Shown here one piece after another: positions 1 to 7,070 of a stretch of 33,426 nucleotides of DNA; the stretch's first letter is position 1, and each line of letters starts with the position of its first letter. The position numbers were made by a program, and so were the translations under genes. The stretch lies in the NCBI GenBank assembly GCA_021129775.1, contig JAJOKP010000160.1, positions 1 to 33,426 of the forward strand, read 5' to 3'. The notes beneath the pieces are model-generated. The model was not told the DNA's origin and did no database searches. It saw only the letters and a program-made list of their open reading frames with translations. Source of the DNA: Clostridiales bacterium. GTDB lineage: Bacteria > Bacillota > Clostridia > Peptostreptococcales > NVVX01.

Positions 1-177
1 ATGAACGAAAATCCTTCGCAACATTGCACAGCTTATTTCATCACAAGCCCTAAGTGTATCTGGTAATAAGTTTTAAAACCAGAGTATTTTTGAAGGAATC
101 AACTTTTTATGCATTAAGTTTTAGGACTGTGGCTCAAAATCGTAGGTTCTTTTAGTAAAATCGAGAGGAGAATACTA

Positions 178-1203
178 ATGAAAAGGAAATTTGCTTTATT
201 TTTAGCTTTAATGTTAATTGTTTCACTATCAGTTTTTGGTTGTGCAGAAAAGGTAGATGATACAGAAGCAGACAAACCAGCTGCAGAAGACACGGATACG
301 GATACAGCTAAGGAAGATACAGAAGTTCAGTTTATAACGATTGCAACAGGTGGAAGCGCTGGTGCTTACTTTGCGTTAGGTGGAACAGTAGCGAGACTAC
401 TAAATGAAAACCTTGACAATGTAAACGCATCAGTTCAGTCTACAGGTGCTTCAGCAGTGAACTCAACTTTGATGGGCGAAGGAAAAATTGAAGTAGCCTT
501 TGCAATGAATGACGTTGTAAGTTATGCTTTTACAGGCACAGAACTTTTTACGGAAAGAGGAACATTTGATAACATTAGAGGGATTGCATCTCTATATCCT
601 AATTTTGTACAAATTATAACCTTAAAAGAATCAGGAATAACTGAAGTAGAAGATATGAAAGGAAAAAGAATTGGTGTAGGTGCACCAGGCAGTGGCACGG
701 AAGTTAATGCACGACAAATACTTGCAGCACATGGAATAACTTACGATGATATTGATGCGGATTTCTTATCATATGCAGAAGCTGTAGAGCAAATGAAAAA
801 CGGTGCTGTTGATGCTGCGTTTTTAACATCAGGAATACCAAATGCTGCAATACTTGATTTAGCAACGACAAGAGACGTAGTAATTGTACCGATTAGAAAA
901 GAAGTTATTGAAAATGTTTTAGCTCCAGAGTTTCCGTTTTATTCGCCAGAGGCAATACCAGGTGGAATGTATGACGAAGAAGAAGCAGTTCCGACAGCTG
1001 CAGTTACAACAATTATGATAACTAGAGCTGAATTAAGTGAGGAATTAGTATACAACATCACAAAAACAATATTTGAAAACTTAGATGATTTGGCTAATAC
1101 GCATGCATCAGGTGGGAAAATCTGCCTTGATAAGGTGAGAATTGCAATGCCTGTACCTTTACATCCAGGTGCAGAAAAATTCTTCAGCGAATTAGGGAAA
1201 TAA
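178..1203 (+). CDS. TAXI-family TRAP transporter solute-binding lipoprotein
   Basis: Extracytoplasmic receptor that captures a small carboxylate-type ligand for the TRAP permease encoded next. The N-terminus has Lys/Arg, a hydrophobic stretch and a lipobox ending FGC at about residue 22, so the mature protein should be lipid-anchored. An acidic Asp/Glu/Thr-rich linker (about 23-50) follows. The TAXI core begins near residue 53 with IATGGSAGAYFALGG, the usual TAXI opening, and GKRIGVGAPGSGTE near 160 is the second typical block. A GAGGAG ribosome site precedes the ATG at a suitable distance. At 341 aa it is the usual family length plus a lipoprotein leader. The ligand cannot be read from sequence; other TAXI receptors bind amino acids or dicarboxylates. 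Family assignment is secure. Confidence 0.95.
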   Translation: MKRKFALFLALMLIVSLSVFGCAEKVDDTEADKPAAEDTDTDTAKEDTEVQFITIATGGSAGAYFALGGTVARLLNENLDNVNASVQSTGASAVNSTLMGEGKIEVAFAMNDVVSYAFTGTELFTERGTFDNIRGIASLYPNFVQIITLKESGITEVEDMKGKRIGVGAPGSGTEVNARQILAAHGITYDDIDADFLSYAEAVEQMKNGAVDAAFLTSGIPNAAILDLATTRDVVIVPIRKEVIENVLAPEFPFYSPEAIPGGMYDEEEAVPTAAVTTIMITRAELSEELVYNITKTIFENLDDLANTHASGGKICLDKVRIAMPVPLHPGAEKFFSELGK

Positions 1204-1210
1204 TTACAAC

Positions 1211-1302
1211 AAGACACTAGGGACGTTTCATCTGTCTTATTTTTCATCGAAGTGAAAATGCTTAAGACCAAAACAAGACAAATGAAACATCTCTGGTGTC
1301 TT
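1211..1302. repeat. Long imperfect inverted repeat between TAXI receptor and permease
   Basis: Arms of 33 nt (1211-1243 and 1270-1302) pair with 28 Watson-Crick pairs, two G-U pairs and three A-C mismatches around a 26-nt loop that holds a smaller hairpin (TTCA...GTGAA type). It begins just after the receptor stop codon. It could be an mRNA stabiliser or partial terminator that keeps receptor output above permease output, or a small mobile-element relic. There is no run of T after the right arm, so a simple intrinsic terminator is unlikely. Confidence 0.75.
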
Positions 1303-1343
1303 ACCAAGATGCATATTAGTATGATTAGTGGAGGATGAAGCAG

Positions 1344-3287
1344 ATGGAAAAAAAATCAGTGGATGTGACTATTGATAGCAATGAATTATTAAGAGAATTT
1401 GACACAGAGGCAAGATATAGGAAAATAAGCAAGGCAAGTCTAACAGGTAAATTTATATTTTTAGTATGTGTTGCGTTTGCGTTGTTTCATTTATATACAT
1501 CTGCTTTCGGTCCTTTAACTACTCTAGTTCACAGGGCGGTGCATACTGCAGTGGTAATGGCACTTGTCTTCTTGCTCTATCCACATAATAAAAAATATAT
1601 GAAAAGTAAACCTCTAATTGCCGACTGGCTATTTGCTGCGCTTTCTATCGTGATGGGTTTATACATTATGATATTTTTTAAAGACATTGTTATGCGAGCA
1701 GGGATGCCAAATACTATGGATATAGTTTTTGGATTAATGACAATTTTGCTAGTTTTAGAAGCTGGTAGGCGCGTTGTTGGAAAAGAGATAGCAATACTAG
1801 CGTTAGTTTTTATGCTTTACGCACATTTTGGGCGGAGCATACCTGGCATCATGGCGCACAGAGGGTATTCACTATATGCAATTGCTGAGTATATGTATCT
1901 TACTACGGAAGGAATATTTGGAATTGCGATAGGAGTATCCTCAACGTACATTATCTTGTTTATCTTGTTTGGAGCGTTTTTAGCAAAGTCAGGCATGGGT
2001 CAGTTTTTTAATGATTTAGCAATGGCAATAGCAGGTGCTGGTAGTGGTGGACCTGCTAAAGTGGCAGTAGTATCTAGTGGGCTGTTAGGATCAATTAACG
2101 GAAGTGCTGTAGCAAATGTAGTTACAACAGGAGCTTTTACAATTCCGCTTATGAAAAAGATAGGATATAGTAAAGAATTTTCAGGAGCTGTTGAGGCAAC
2201 TGCCTCTGTTGGAGGACAGATACTACCGCCTGTTATGGGCGCGGCGGCATTTATAATGGCGGAGTCCTTAGGGATTAAGTATATTACAATCGCGGCGGCA
2301 GCAGTAATACCAGCTTTCTTGTACTATTTAGGCTTAATCGTAATGATACATTTAAGAGCTAAAAAAGATGGTTTGGTAGGTCTTCCTAAAGATCAATTGC
2401 CAGAAATTAAAAGAGTATTAAAAGAAAGAGGACATTTGATTTTACCGATTCTAGTGTTGTTATATCTATTAGTACAAGGTTATACACCGATCTTTTCTGC
2501 ATTTTATTCTATCTTGTCAACAATTGTGGTGAGTTTTTTTAGAAAAAACACCAGAATGACCATTAAAGATATTATTGATGCTTTAGAAGATGGAACGAGA
2601 ACAGTTTTGGGTGTTGCAATGGCTTGTGCTGTCGTAGGACTAATTATAGGTGTTGCAACGCTGACAGGCTTTGGGCTAAAACTAGCAAGCATAATACTAA
2701 TGGTTGGGCAAGGTAATTTGCTATTAACGCTAGTATTAACAATGATAGCATGTATCGTTTTAGGAATGGGATTACCGTCAATACCTGCATATATAATTAC
2801 TGCTACAATGGCTGCTCCAGCCTTAGCGCAAATGGGCATACCCCATCTGGTTTCGCATATGTTTGTGTTTTACTTTGGAATGCTGGCAAATCTAACGCCA
2901 CCAGTGGCATTAGCTGCATTTGCAGGAGCAGGAATAGCTGGTGGGAATACAACTAAAACGGGTATACAAGCAGTGAAATTGGCTTTGGCAGGATTTATTG
3001 TCCCGTATATGTTTGTCTATTCACCAGCGTTGCTATTGATAGATGCAACAACAATCCAAATTATACTAGCAGCAGGAACTGCAGCAATAGGAGTTATAGC
3101 GCTTGGTGCAGCGGTGGAAGGGTATTTGCTTACTAAAATCAATCCGCTTTTTAGAGTGGCATTAATAGTAGCAGCATTAACCTTAATGCATGCTAACATA
3201 CTAACCGATGCGGTAGGGATAGTGATTGTATTAGTAGTATTTACAATGCAAAAAGCAATGATAAAAAAAGAGATTAATATTGCCTAA
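1344..3287 (+). CDS. TRAP transporter fused permease (4TM/12TM, DctQ-DctM type)
   Basis: Membrane permease that couples an ion gradient to uptake of the ligand bound by the TAXI receptor upstream. About 647 aa and highly hydrophobic throughout. The N-terminal part (about 40-200) corresponds to the small DctQ-like unit, and the rest is the DctM-like channel with blocks such as GSINGSAVANVVTTGAFTIP, SVGGQILPPVMGAAAF and GLPSIPAYIITA, all typical of the fused TAXI partner. An ATG at 1335 directly abuts GGAGG (1330-1334), so the ATG at 1344, nine bases after it, is preferred. It ends before a strong hairpin terminator facing the convergent feoB/DUF1850 operon. Confidence 0.95.
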   Translation: MEKKSVDVTIDSNELLREFDTEARYRKISKASLTGKFIFLVCVAFALFHLYTSAFGPLTTLVHRAVHTAVVMALVFLLYPHNKKYMKSKPLIADWLFAALSIVMGLYIMIFFKDIVMRAGMPNTMDIVFGLMTILLVLEAGRRVVGKEIAILALVFMLYAHFGRSIPGIMAHRGYSLYAIAEYMYLTTEGIFGIAIGVSSTYIILFILFGAFLAKSGMGQFFNDLAMAIAGAGSGGPAKVAVVSSGLLGSINGSAVANVVTTGAFTIPLMKKIGYSKEFSGAVEATASVGGQILPPVMGAAAFIMAESLGIKYITIAAAAVIPAFLYYLGLIVMIHLRAKKDGLVGLPKDQLPEIKRVLKERGHLILPILVLLYLLVQGYTPIFSAFYSILSTIVVSFFRKNTRMTIKDIIDALEDGTRTVLGVAMACAVVGLIIGVATLTGFGLKLASIILMVGQGNLLLTLVLTMIACIVLGMGLPSIPAYIITATMAAPALAQMGIPHLVSHMFVFYFGMLANLTPPVALAAFAGAGIAGGNTTKTGIQAVKLALAGFIVPYMFVYSPALLLIDATTIQIILAAGTAAIGVIALGAAVEGYLLTKINPLFRVALIVAALTLMHANILTDAVGIVIVLVVFTMQKAMIKKEINIA

Positions 3288-3306
3288 TAACCACATCCTC
3301 ATAAAA

Positions 3307-3352
3307 AACCAATCAATCTGCATTTGTTAGTGTAGATCGGTTGGTTTTTTTT
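3307..3352. terminator. Bidirectional intrinsic terminator
   Basis: A 16-nt stem starting AACCAATC and closing with GGTTGGTT is followed by eight T on the plus strand, and a run of A precedes it so that the minus-strand transcript also ends in U residues. It lies between the convergent permease gene and DUF1850 gene and can stop both. Confidence 0.9.
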
Positions 3353-3486
3353 ATGAACAAAGCTAATGGGGATAGTTCATATTTGCCTATAAAGAACAGC
3401 TTTTTGTGCGATTTCGAACTCACTGTCTTAGTCTTTGACAAATTGGGGCTATTCTTACATTGTTTTTTGTAAGCAGGGAATATTTT

Positions 3487-4002
3487 TTACGGAGAATTGG
3501 TCTGCGACTTTAGTTTTTCAAGCATATATTCATAGAGAGCAATCTTTTCAGCAAAAATTTTCACAGGAGTATCAGAAGCAACGTGTTGATATAACTTCAA
3601 GGTCGAATTATTAAAAGTAAAAGTATGTTTAGAAGTAGTAGAAATCCCGTAAATAATAGAGGGCATTGTTTTATTAATTTCGCTAAATGTAATAAATCCA
3701 TCTTCCACTATGGTTTTATTTCCTATGATATGTGGCACCCCCGCCCCAAAAGCCTTAAATTTCGTAGCAGTGAGTATAATACTTAGCTCCTCATCAACAG
3801 AAAAAAGCTCAGTCCAAGGCTCAAGCTCTACAGAGTGAATCCACTGCATGCTAAAAGTGTCTTCAGGTGAGACTTTGAAAATAGAAATGATTTCGTTCGT
3901 ATTAACATTTAAAAGAATTAGTGTGTCAATTTTAATGAAAAATGAAGATAAAAAAAGCAAAAATAGAATAATGCACAAATAAAACACTTTTACTTTGCTC
4001 AT
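3487..4002 (-). CDS. DUF1850 domain protein
   Basis: A 171-aa protein with one N-terminal hydrophobic segment (about 5-25) that would anchor or export it, followed by a small extracytoplasmic domain. The block WIHSVELEPWTELF near residue 54 and FGAGVPH near 85 match the DUF1850 pattern. In many genomes DUF1850 genes travel with TAXI-type TRAP permeases, and one lies directly opposite here; however, this copy is 12 nt downstream of feoB on the same strand, so it is probably transcribed with feoB. The start has AGGAG nine bases upstream. Biochemical function is unknown; a role as accessory to the neighbouring TRAP system is inference from known gene association. Confidence 0.85.
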   Translation of the reverse strand: MSKVKVFYLCIILFLLFLSSFFIKIDTLILLNVNTNEIISIFKVSPEDTFSMQWIHSVELEPWTELFSVDEELSIILTATKFKAFGAGVPHIIGNKTIVEDGFITFSEINKTMPSIIYGISTTSKHTFTFNNSTLKLYQHVASDTPVKIFAEKIALYEYMLEKLKSQTNSP

Positions 4003-4014
4003 AAAAACTCACTC

Positions 4015-5817
4015 CTAAAAAAACAATGCCCCTATACGAGAAAATATACCGCCGAGTAGAAAGGCTATGCCTGTTGTGAAAACGAACATTTTTACAGCCG
4101 TAGAAAGGTCGAATTCGCGTGCTACAATGGCTACTATAGCCACACAAGGCACGTAAAACAGTCCCACTATCGCTCCCACAAAAAGCTGTACTGTAGTAAG
4201 ATCCATTTCCAAAAGAGGCAATACTGTAAGCTCGCGACGAAAAAGTCCTAGAACTAAAGGAACGGCTACTTCTTCAGGAAGTTGCAACCATCCTACAACT
4301 AAAGGACTAAGCAATCTGCCTAAACCCGCCATAACACCGGTCTCGTATAAAACTGCTGCTAGACCGACAGCTGCTATCAAAGGTATTCCTCCTTGAAGAA
4401 TAAAATTCTTTATTCTTAGTCCAATCTTTTTAGCTAAAACAGTGATTTTAGGAAAAAGCAAATCTGGCACTTCCATCAAAACTGGTTGAAGTGTTCCTTT
4501 TAGAAAATAATCCAAAATAATGCCAGTTAAAATAAGAGCAAGCATAGAAACAAAAAAGACAGCCAACATAACAGGAATAGATCTTGCTGCTAACAAAGAT
4601 ATAAAGGCACCTGTTTGTGAAATGCAGGGGATAGTTAAGCAAATCATAGCAGTAATTATTTTTCGTTCTTTTAAAGAACTTAAAGTTCTTGTAGCCATAA
4701 TTGCAGGAATACCGCAACCATAACCTAGTAAAAGAGGAATAATACCCGAACCATGCACGCCGATTTTGTGTAACAGTCCATCTAAAAGACAGCCGAGTCG
4801 CGGTAAATACCCGCTATCCTCTAAAAGACTCAAGGCAATATAGAAAGAAATAACGTACGGTAATACCAAAGTAAAAGGCCATTCTATTCCCTTTACCAAA
4901 AATCCAAACTCTCCAATAAGAATGTTTTGAATTATACCAGAGGGGATTATGTTTTCCACAACAAATACTACTTGAGGAATAATTAAACCACGAAATAAAG
5001 GCAGTAGCACTGCCTGCCGCAAACCCATTCCCAAACCAACAATTATGCCAAAAGTAGTTGCTAGAATCAAGACAGCAAGTGGGAGACCAGGCCAAGGCAA
5101 CATTAACAAATCTCCTATTTTTTGTCTTTTAAGAGGAACGTCAAGAACCGTATGTTGTGTGACTTTTGCTATTAGTTTTTCTGTTTTTTCCCAACGACTT
5201 TCTTGACTGCCCCTTATAAGCGCCGAGTAATCCGATTTTTTTTTATTTGTGGTAACTTCTGCCAGGGTAGTTTTTAATTTTTCTATTCCTTTTCCAGTAA
5301 TTGCAACAGTCGGTTCGACAGCTATACCTAGTTCATGAGAAAGAAGTGTAACATCAATAACATATCCCTTTTCATGTGCTAAATCAGTACGGTTTAGAGC
5401 TACAAGCGTTGGTATTCCATGCTCCAAAATTTGCAAAAGAAAATACAGACCAGGTTCTAGATTGTTGGCATCTAGTACATATATAATTGCGTCTGGTTTT
5501 TGGGGTAGAACTTCTCCTGTCTCAGCAGAGGAATCACAATGACCCAATTTGCCTTTCTCGAAGGAAGATTTCCCCGACAACATTTCTATAGCTATTTTTT
5601 CAGCATCGTTTGTCGCGTCTAATGTATATGTTCCAGGCACATCTATTATTAAAAAATTATTATCTTTTATAGCTGTATTTCCTATTGTAAAATCTACTGT
5701 AGTTCCTGCATAGTTAGCTACACTTGCATTTAGTCCAGTAAGTTTGTTGAAAATTACGCTTTTACCGACATTGGGGGTGCCCATAAGTAAAACAGTGGCT
5801 TTATCTTGAAATTTCAA
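4015..5817 (-). CDS. feoB: Ferrous iron transport GTPase FeoB
   Basis: Fe(II) uptake protein: a cytosolic GTPase domain followed by a membrane channel domain. G1 is GTPNVGKS (about residues 14-21), G3 is DVPG, and G4 is NRTD in place of the commoner NKMD. The first gate block contains GYGCGIPAIMATRT with the conserved Cys, and the second GLFRRELTVLPLL. At 600 aa it is on the short side for FeoB. The G domain holds an extra segment of about 20 residues between G3 and G4 (KGKLGHCDSSAETGE). The start is TTG; the next ATG lies inside G1 and would destroy it, so TTG is required. feoA lies upstream with a structured repeat in the gap, and DUF1850 follows. Confidence 0.96.
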   Translation of the reverse strand: MKFQDKATVLLMGTPNVGKSVIFNKLTGLNASVANYAGTTVDFTIGNTAIKDNNFLIIDVPGTYTLDATNDAEKIAIEMLSGKSSFEKGKLGHCDSSAETGEVLPQKPDAIIYVLDANNLEPGLYFLLQILEHGIPTLVALNRTDLAHEKGYVIDVTLLSHELGIAVEPTVAITGKGIEKLKTTLAEVTTNKKKSDYSALIRGSQESRWEKTEKLIAKVTQHTVLDVPLKRQKIGDLLMLPWPGLPLAVLILATTFGIIVGLGMGLRQAVLLPLFRGLIIPQVVFVVENIIPSGIIQNILIGEFGFLVKGIEWPFTLVLPYVISFYIALSLLEDSGYLPRLGCLLDGLLHKIGVHGSGIIPLLLGYGCGIPAIMATRTLSSLKERKIITAMICLTIPCISQTGAFISLLAARSIPVMLAVFFVSMLALILTGIILDYFLKGTLQPVLMEVPDLLFPKITVLAKKIGLRIKNFILQGGIPLIAAVGLAAVLYETGVMAGLGRLLSPLVVGWLQLPEEVAVPLVLGLFRRELTVLPLLEMDLTTVQLFVGAIVGLFYVPCVAIVAIVAREFDLSTAVKMFVFTTGIAFLLGGIFSRIGALFF

Positions 5818-5856
5818 ATTTGCGTTATCTCCCTTCTTATCCGTCCTTTGTCTTTC

Positions 5857-5958
5857 AGAGTTAAGACTCCCACTTCTTTTAAGTGGGAACTATCAATCAG
5901 GTGGGGTAGAATCCCCATCTGATTCCCCGATGTTCAGCGTAGCTAGACGAGTTCACTG
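5857..5958 (+). repeat. Structured repeat, copy 1 (possible IS200/IS605-type end or omega-RNA relic)
   Basis: A 102-bp element with two strong hairpins in order: CCCACTT / AAGTGGG and ATCAGGTGGGG / CCCCATCTGAT, then a conserved tail GATGTTCAGCGTAGC and GACGAGTTCACTG. A second copy in the same orientation is at 22814-22969, and similarity stops sharply after TTCACTG in both. It sits between feoA and feoB, antisense to their transcription. No transposase remains. Compact hairpins with a fixed 3' end and unrelated flanks resemble the right end/guide-RNA scaffold of IS200/IS605-family elements; that identity is inference from resemblance only. Confidence 0.7.
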
Positions 5959-6005
5959 GCGTATCACTTATTTGAAGATATTTGATCTTGATTAAACGAT
6001 ACAAT

Positions 6006-6290
6006 CTACTCCACAGCTAATTTTATTTGCTGTGCCAGAACACGCCCTATAGCGATGTTTCTGTCTTCAATCTTAATAATGATTGGTCCGCCAAAATATT
6101 GCCAGCCTAGTACTCGTATTTTTTTATTAAGTCTGAGACCAAGGGAAGACATAATAGACTGCTTAGGAACAAAAGTAATAGAAGCTTCATTTCCTTTTGT
6201 CATCTGCGCAAGAGTCAATTTTTCATTGTTAGTCTCATGGTTGTTTTTAGAAACTTTCTTAACCTGATTATATTTCCATTTATTAAACAA
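6006..6290 (-). CDS. feoA: FeoA-domain protein
   Basis: Small cytosolic SH3-like partner of FeoB. The FeoA core runs from LTLAQMTKGNEASI to the end, with LGLRLNKKIRVLG and GGPIIIKI, the usual beta-barrel pattern, and the length (94 aa) fits the family with a short basic N-terminal extension (NKWKYNQVKKVSK). The reading frame stays open to 6362, but the TTG at 6290 has AAAAGGAG eight bases upstream, whereas the upstream GTG at 6362 has no visible ribosome site, so TTG is chosen; feoB also uses TTG. Promoter and Fur-like palindrome lie upstream at 6471-6533. Confidence 0.88.
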   Translation of the reverse strand: MFNKWKYNQVKKVSKNNHETNNEKLTLAQMTKGNEASITFVPKQSIMSSLGLRLNKKIRVLGWQYFGGPIIIKIEDRNIAIGRVLAQQIKLAVE

Positions 6291-6470
6291 AACACCACTC
6301 CTTTTCAAAGTTTTTCCTTCAGTAATTGTTTTCCGACTAGTAAGCAGACAACATTTAGGCACTTGAAAAACAAGCTAATTCTCAGGCTAAAAGTATAGTT
6401 GTTTTTTTGATCTGCTTTATAAAAAAAAGATTCATGTTACTAAAATTTTGATTTTTTGTTTGCTTTTAGC

Positions 6471-6485
6471 TGATAAGAATTATCA
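6471..6485. promoter_or_regulatory. Fur-like operator of feoA-feoB
   Basis: A palindrome TGATAA-GAA-TTATCA (6-3-6) lies 19 bases downstream of the feoA -10 box, where a bound repressor would block transcription. It matches the core of Fur/DtxR-class iron boxes. The same design at the same spacing occurs at 10880-10894. Confidence 0.75.
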
Positions 6486-6504
6486 CTTACGTCAACTTAA
6501 AATA

Positions 6505-6533
6505 ATTATACTATAATTGAAAACTATAGTCAA
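6505..6533 (-). promoter_or_regulatory. Sigma-A promoter of feoA-feoB
   Basis: On the minus strand: TTGACT (6528-6533), 17-base spacer, TATAAT (6505-6510). The Fur-like palindrome follows just downstream. Confidence 0.85.
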
Positions 6534-6575
6534 TATCAAAATTTATCGACATATCAAAATCTATTGGGTTTATGG

Positions 6576-6775
6576 TACTGTTCAGAGGCGAATACGTTTC
6601 GAATAGCCTGAGCGCCCCCCAACATGTCACCCTGAACGAACGCAGTGAGTTGAATGGGTCTCAAAAATAGATAATTAAGCAAAAAAAGAAATATTAAATT
6701 GCTTTGGCAAAGGAGCAGACCCGTTCGACTCGCAAAAGCTCGCTCAGGGTGACAGTCCATTACCTCTGAACAGTA
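6576..6775. mobile_element. MITE-like 200-bp element with 13-bp terminal inverted repeats
   Basis: The ends are TACTGTTCAGAGG (6576-6588) and its exact complement CCTCTGAACAGTA (6763-6775), 200 bp overall. Inside are nested inverted pieces: TGTCACCCTGA (6625-6635) with TCAGGGTGACA (6744-6754), and GGGTCT with AGACCC. The TGTCACCCTGA...GGGTCT theme is a common dispersed bacterial repeat. No coding sequence and no clear target-site duplication are seen. It separates the divergent feoA and lipoprotein promoters. Confidence 0.75.
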
Positions 6776-6816
6776 AGAAGAGGTTAAGTTTAATCATAAA
6801 TTTTTTGATAAGAAGC

Positions 6817-6844
6817 TTGACAAAAATTTAGAAAATGCTATAAT
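6817..6844 (+). promoter_or_regulatory. Sigma-A promoter of the binding-protein gene
   Basis: TTGACA (6817-6822), 16-base spacer, TATAAT (6839-6844), followed by an AT-rich imperfect palindrome at 6854-6877. The leader to the ATG at 7071 is about 220 bases, longer than usual; it contains only very short reading frames that I cannot support. Confidence 0.8.
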
Positions 6845-6853
6845 AATTAACAA

Positions 6854-6877
6854 GTGATGATAATGAATATTATTCAC
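6854..6877. promoter_or_regulatory. Possible Fur-like operator of the binding-protein gene
   Basis: GTGATGATAATG followed by AATATTATTCAC forms an imperfect palindrome just after the -10 box. It shares the TGATAAT half-site of Fur boxes but is less symmetric than those at 6471 and 10880. Confidence 0.5.
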
Positions 6878-7070
6878 AGTTCGATATCATTACTTGTTGT
6901 TGGACAAATAATGGCAGACACATATTATAATATTAAAGAGGAGGGAAGCGTTGGCAATAGTAAGGTAGATTCGTAATTATGCTTGATCTGGCAAGGATGT
7001 TGGAGAGGGTAGAATAATTGTACCTGAAATTTAAAACGATAAGAACAGAAAAAAGGAGTGAACAAATTAT

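Noticed and set aside
1-66. Frame open from base 1 to a TAA at 64-66
   Set aside because: 21 codons with no recognisable similarity; may be chance or the end of an upstream gene, not decidable.
939-1307. Minus-strand 122-codon frame
   Set aside because: Shadow of the TAXI receptor gene and its inverted repeat; composition is not protein-like.
6554-6760. Minus-strand 68-codon frame
   Set aside because: It lies entirely inside the MITE-like repeat and matches the repeat's palindromic layout rather than a protein.
6913-7010. Very short frames in the long leader of the binding lipoprotein, such as MADTYYNIKEEG
   Set aside because: Short, no clear ribosome site for the first, and no link to an attenuator structure that I can see.
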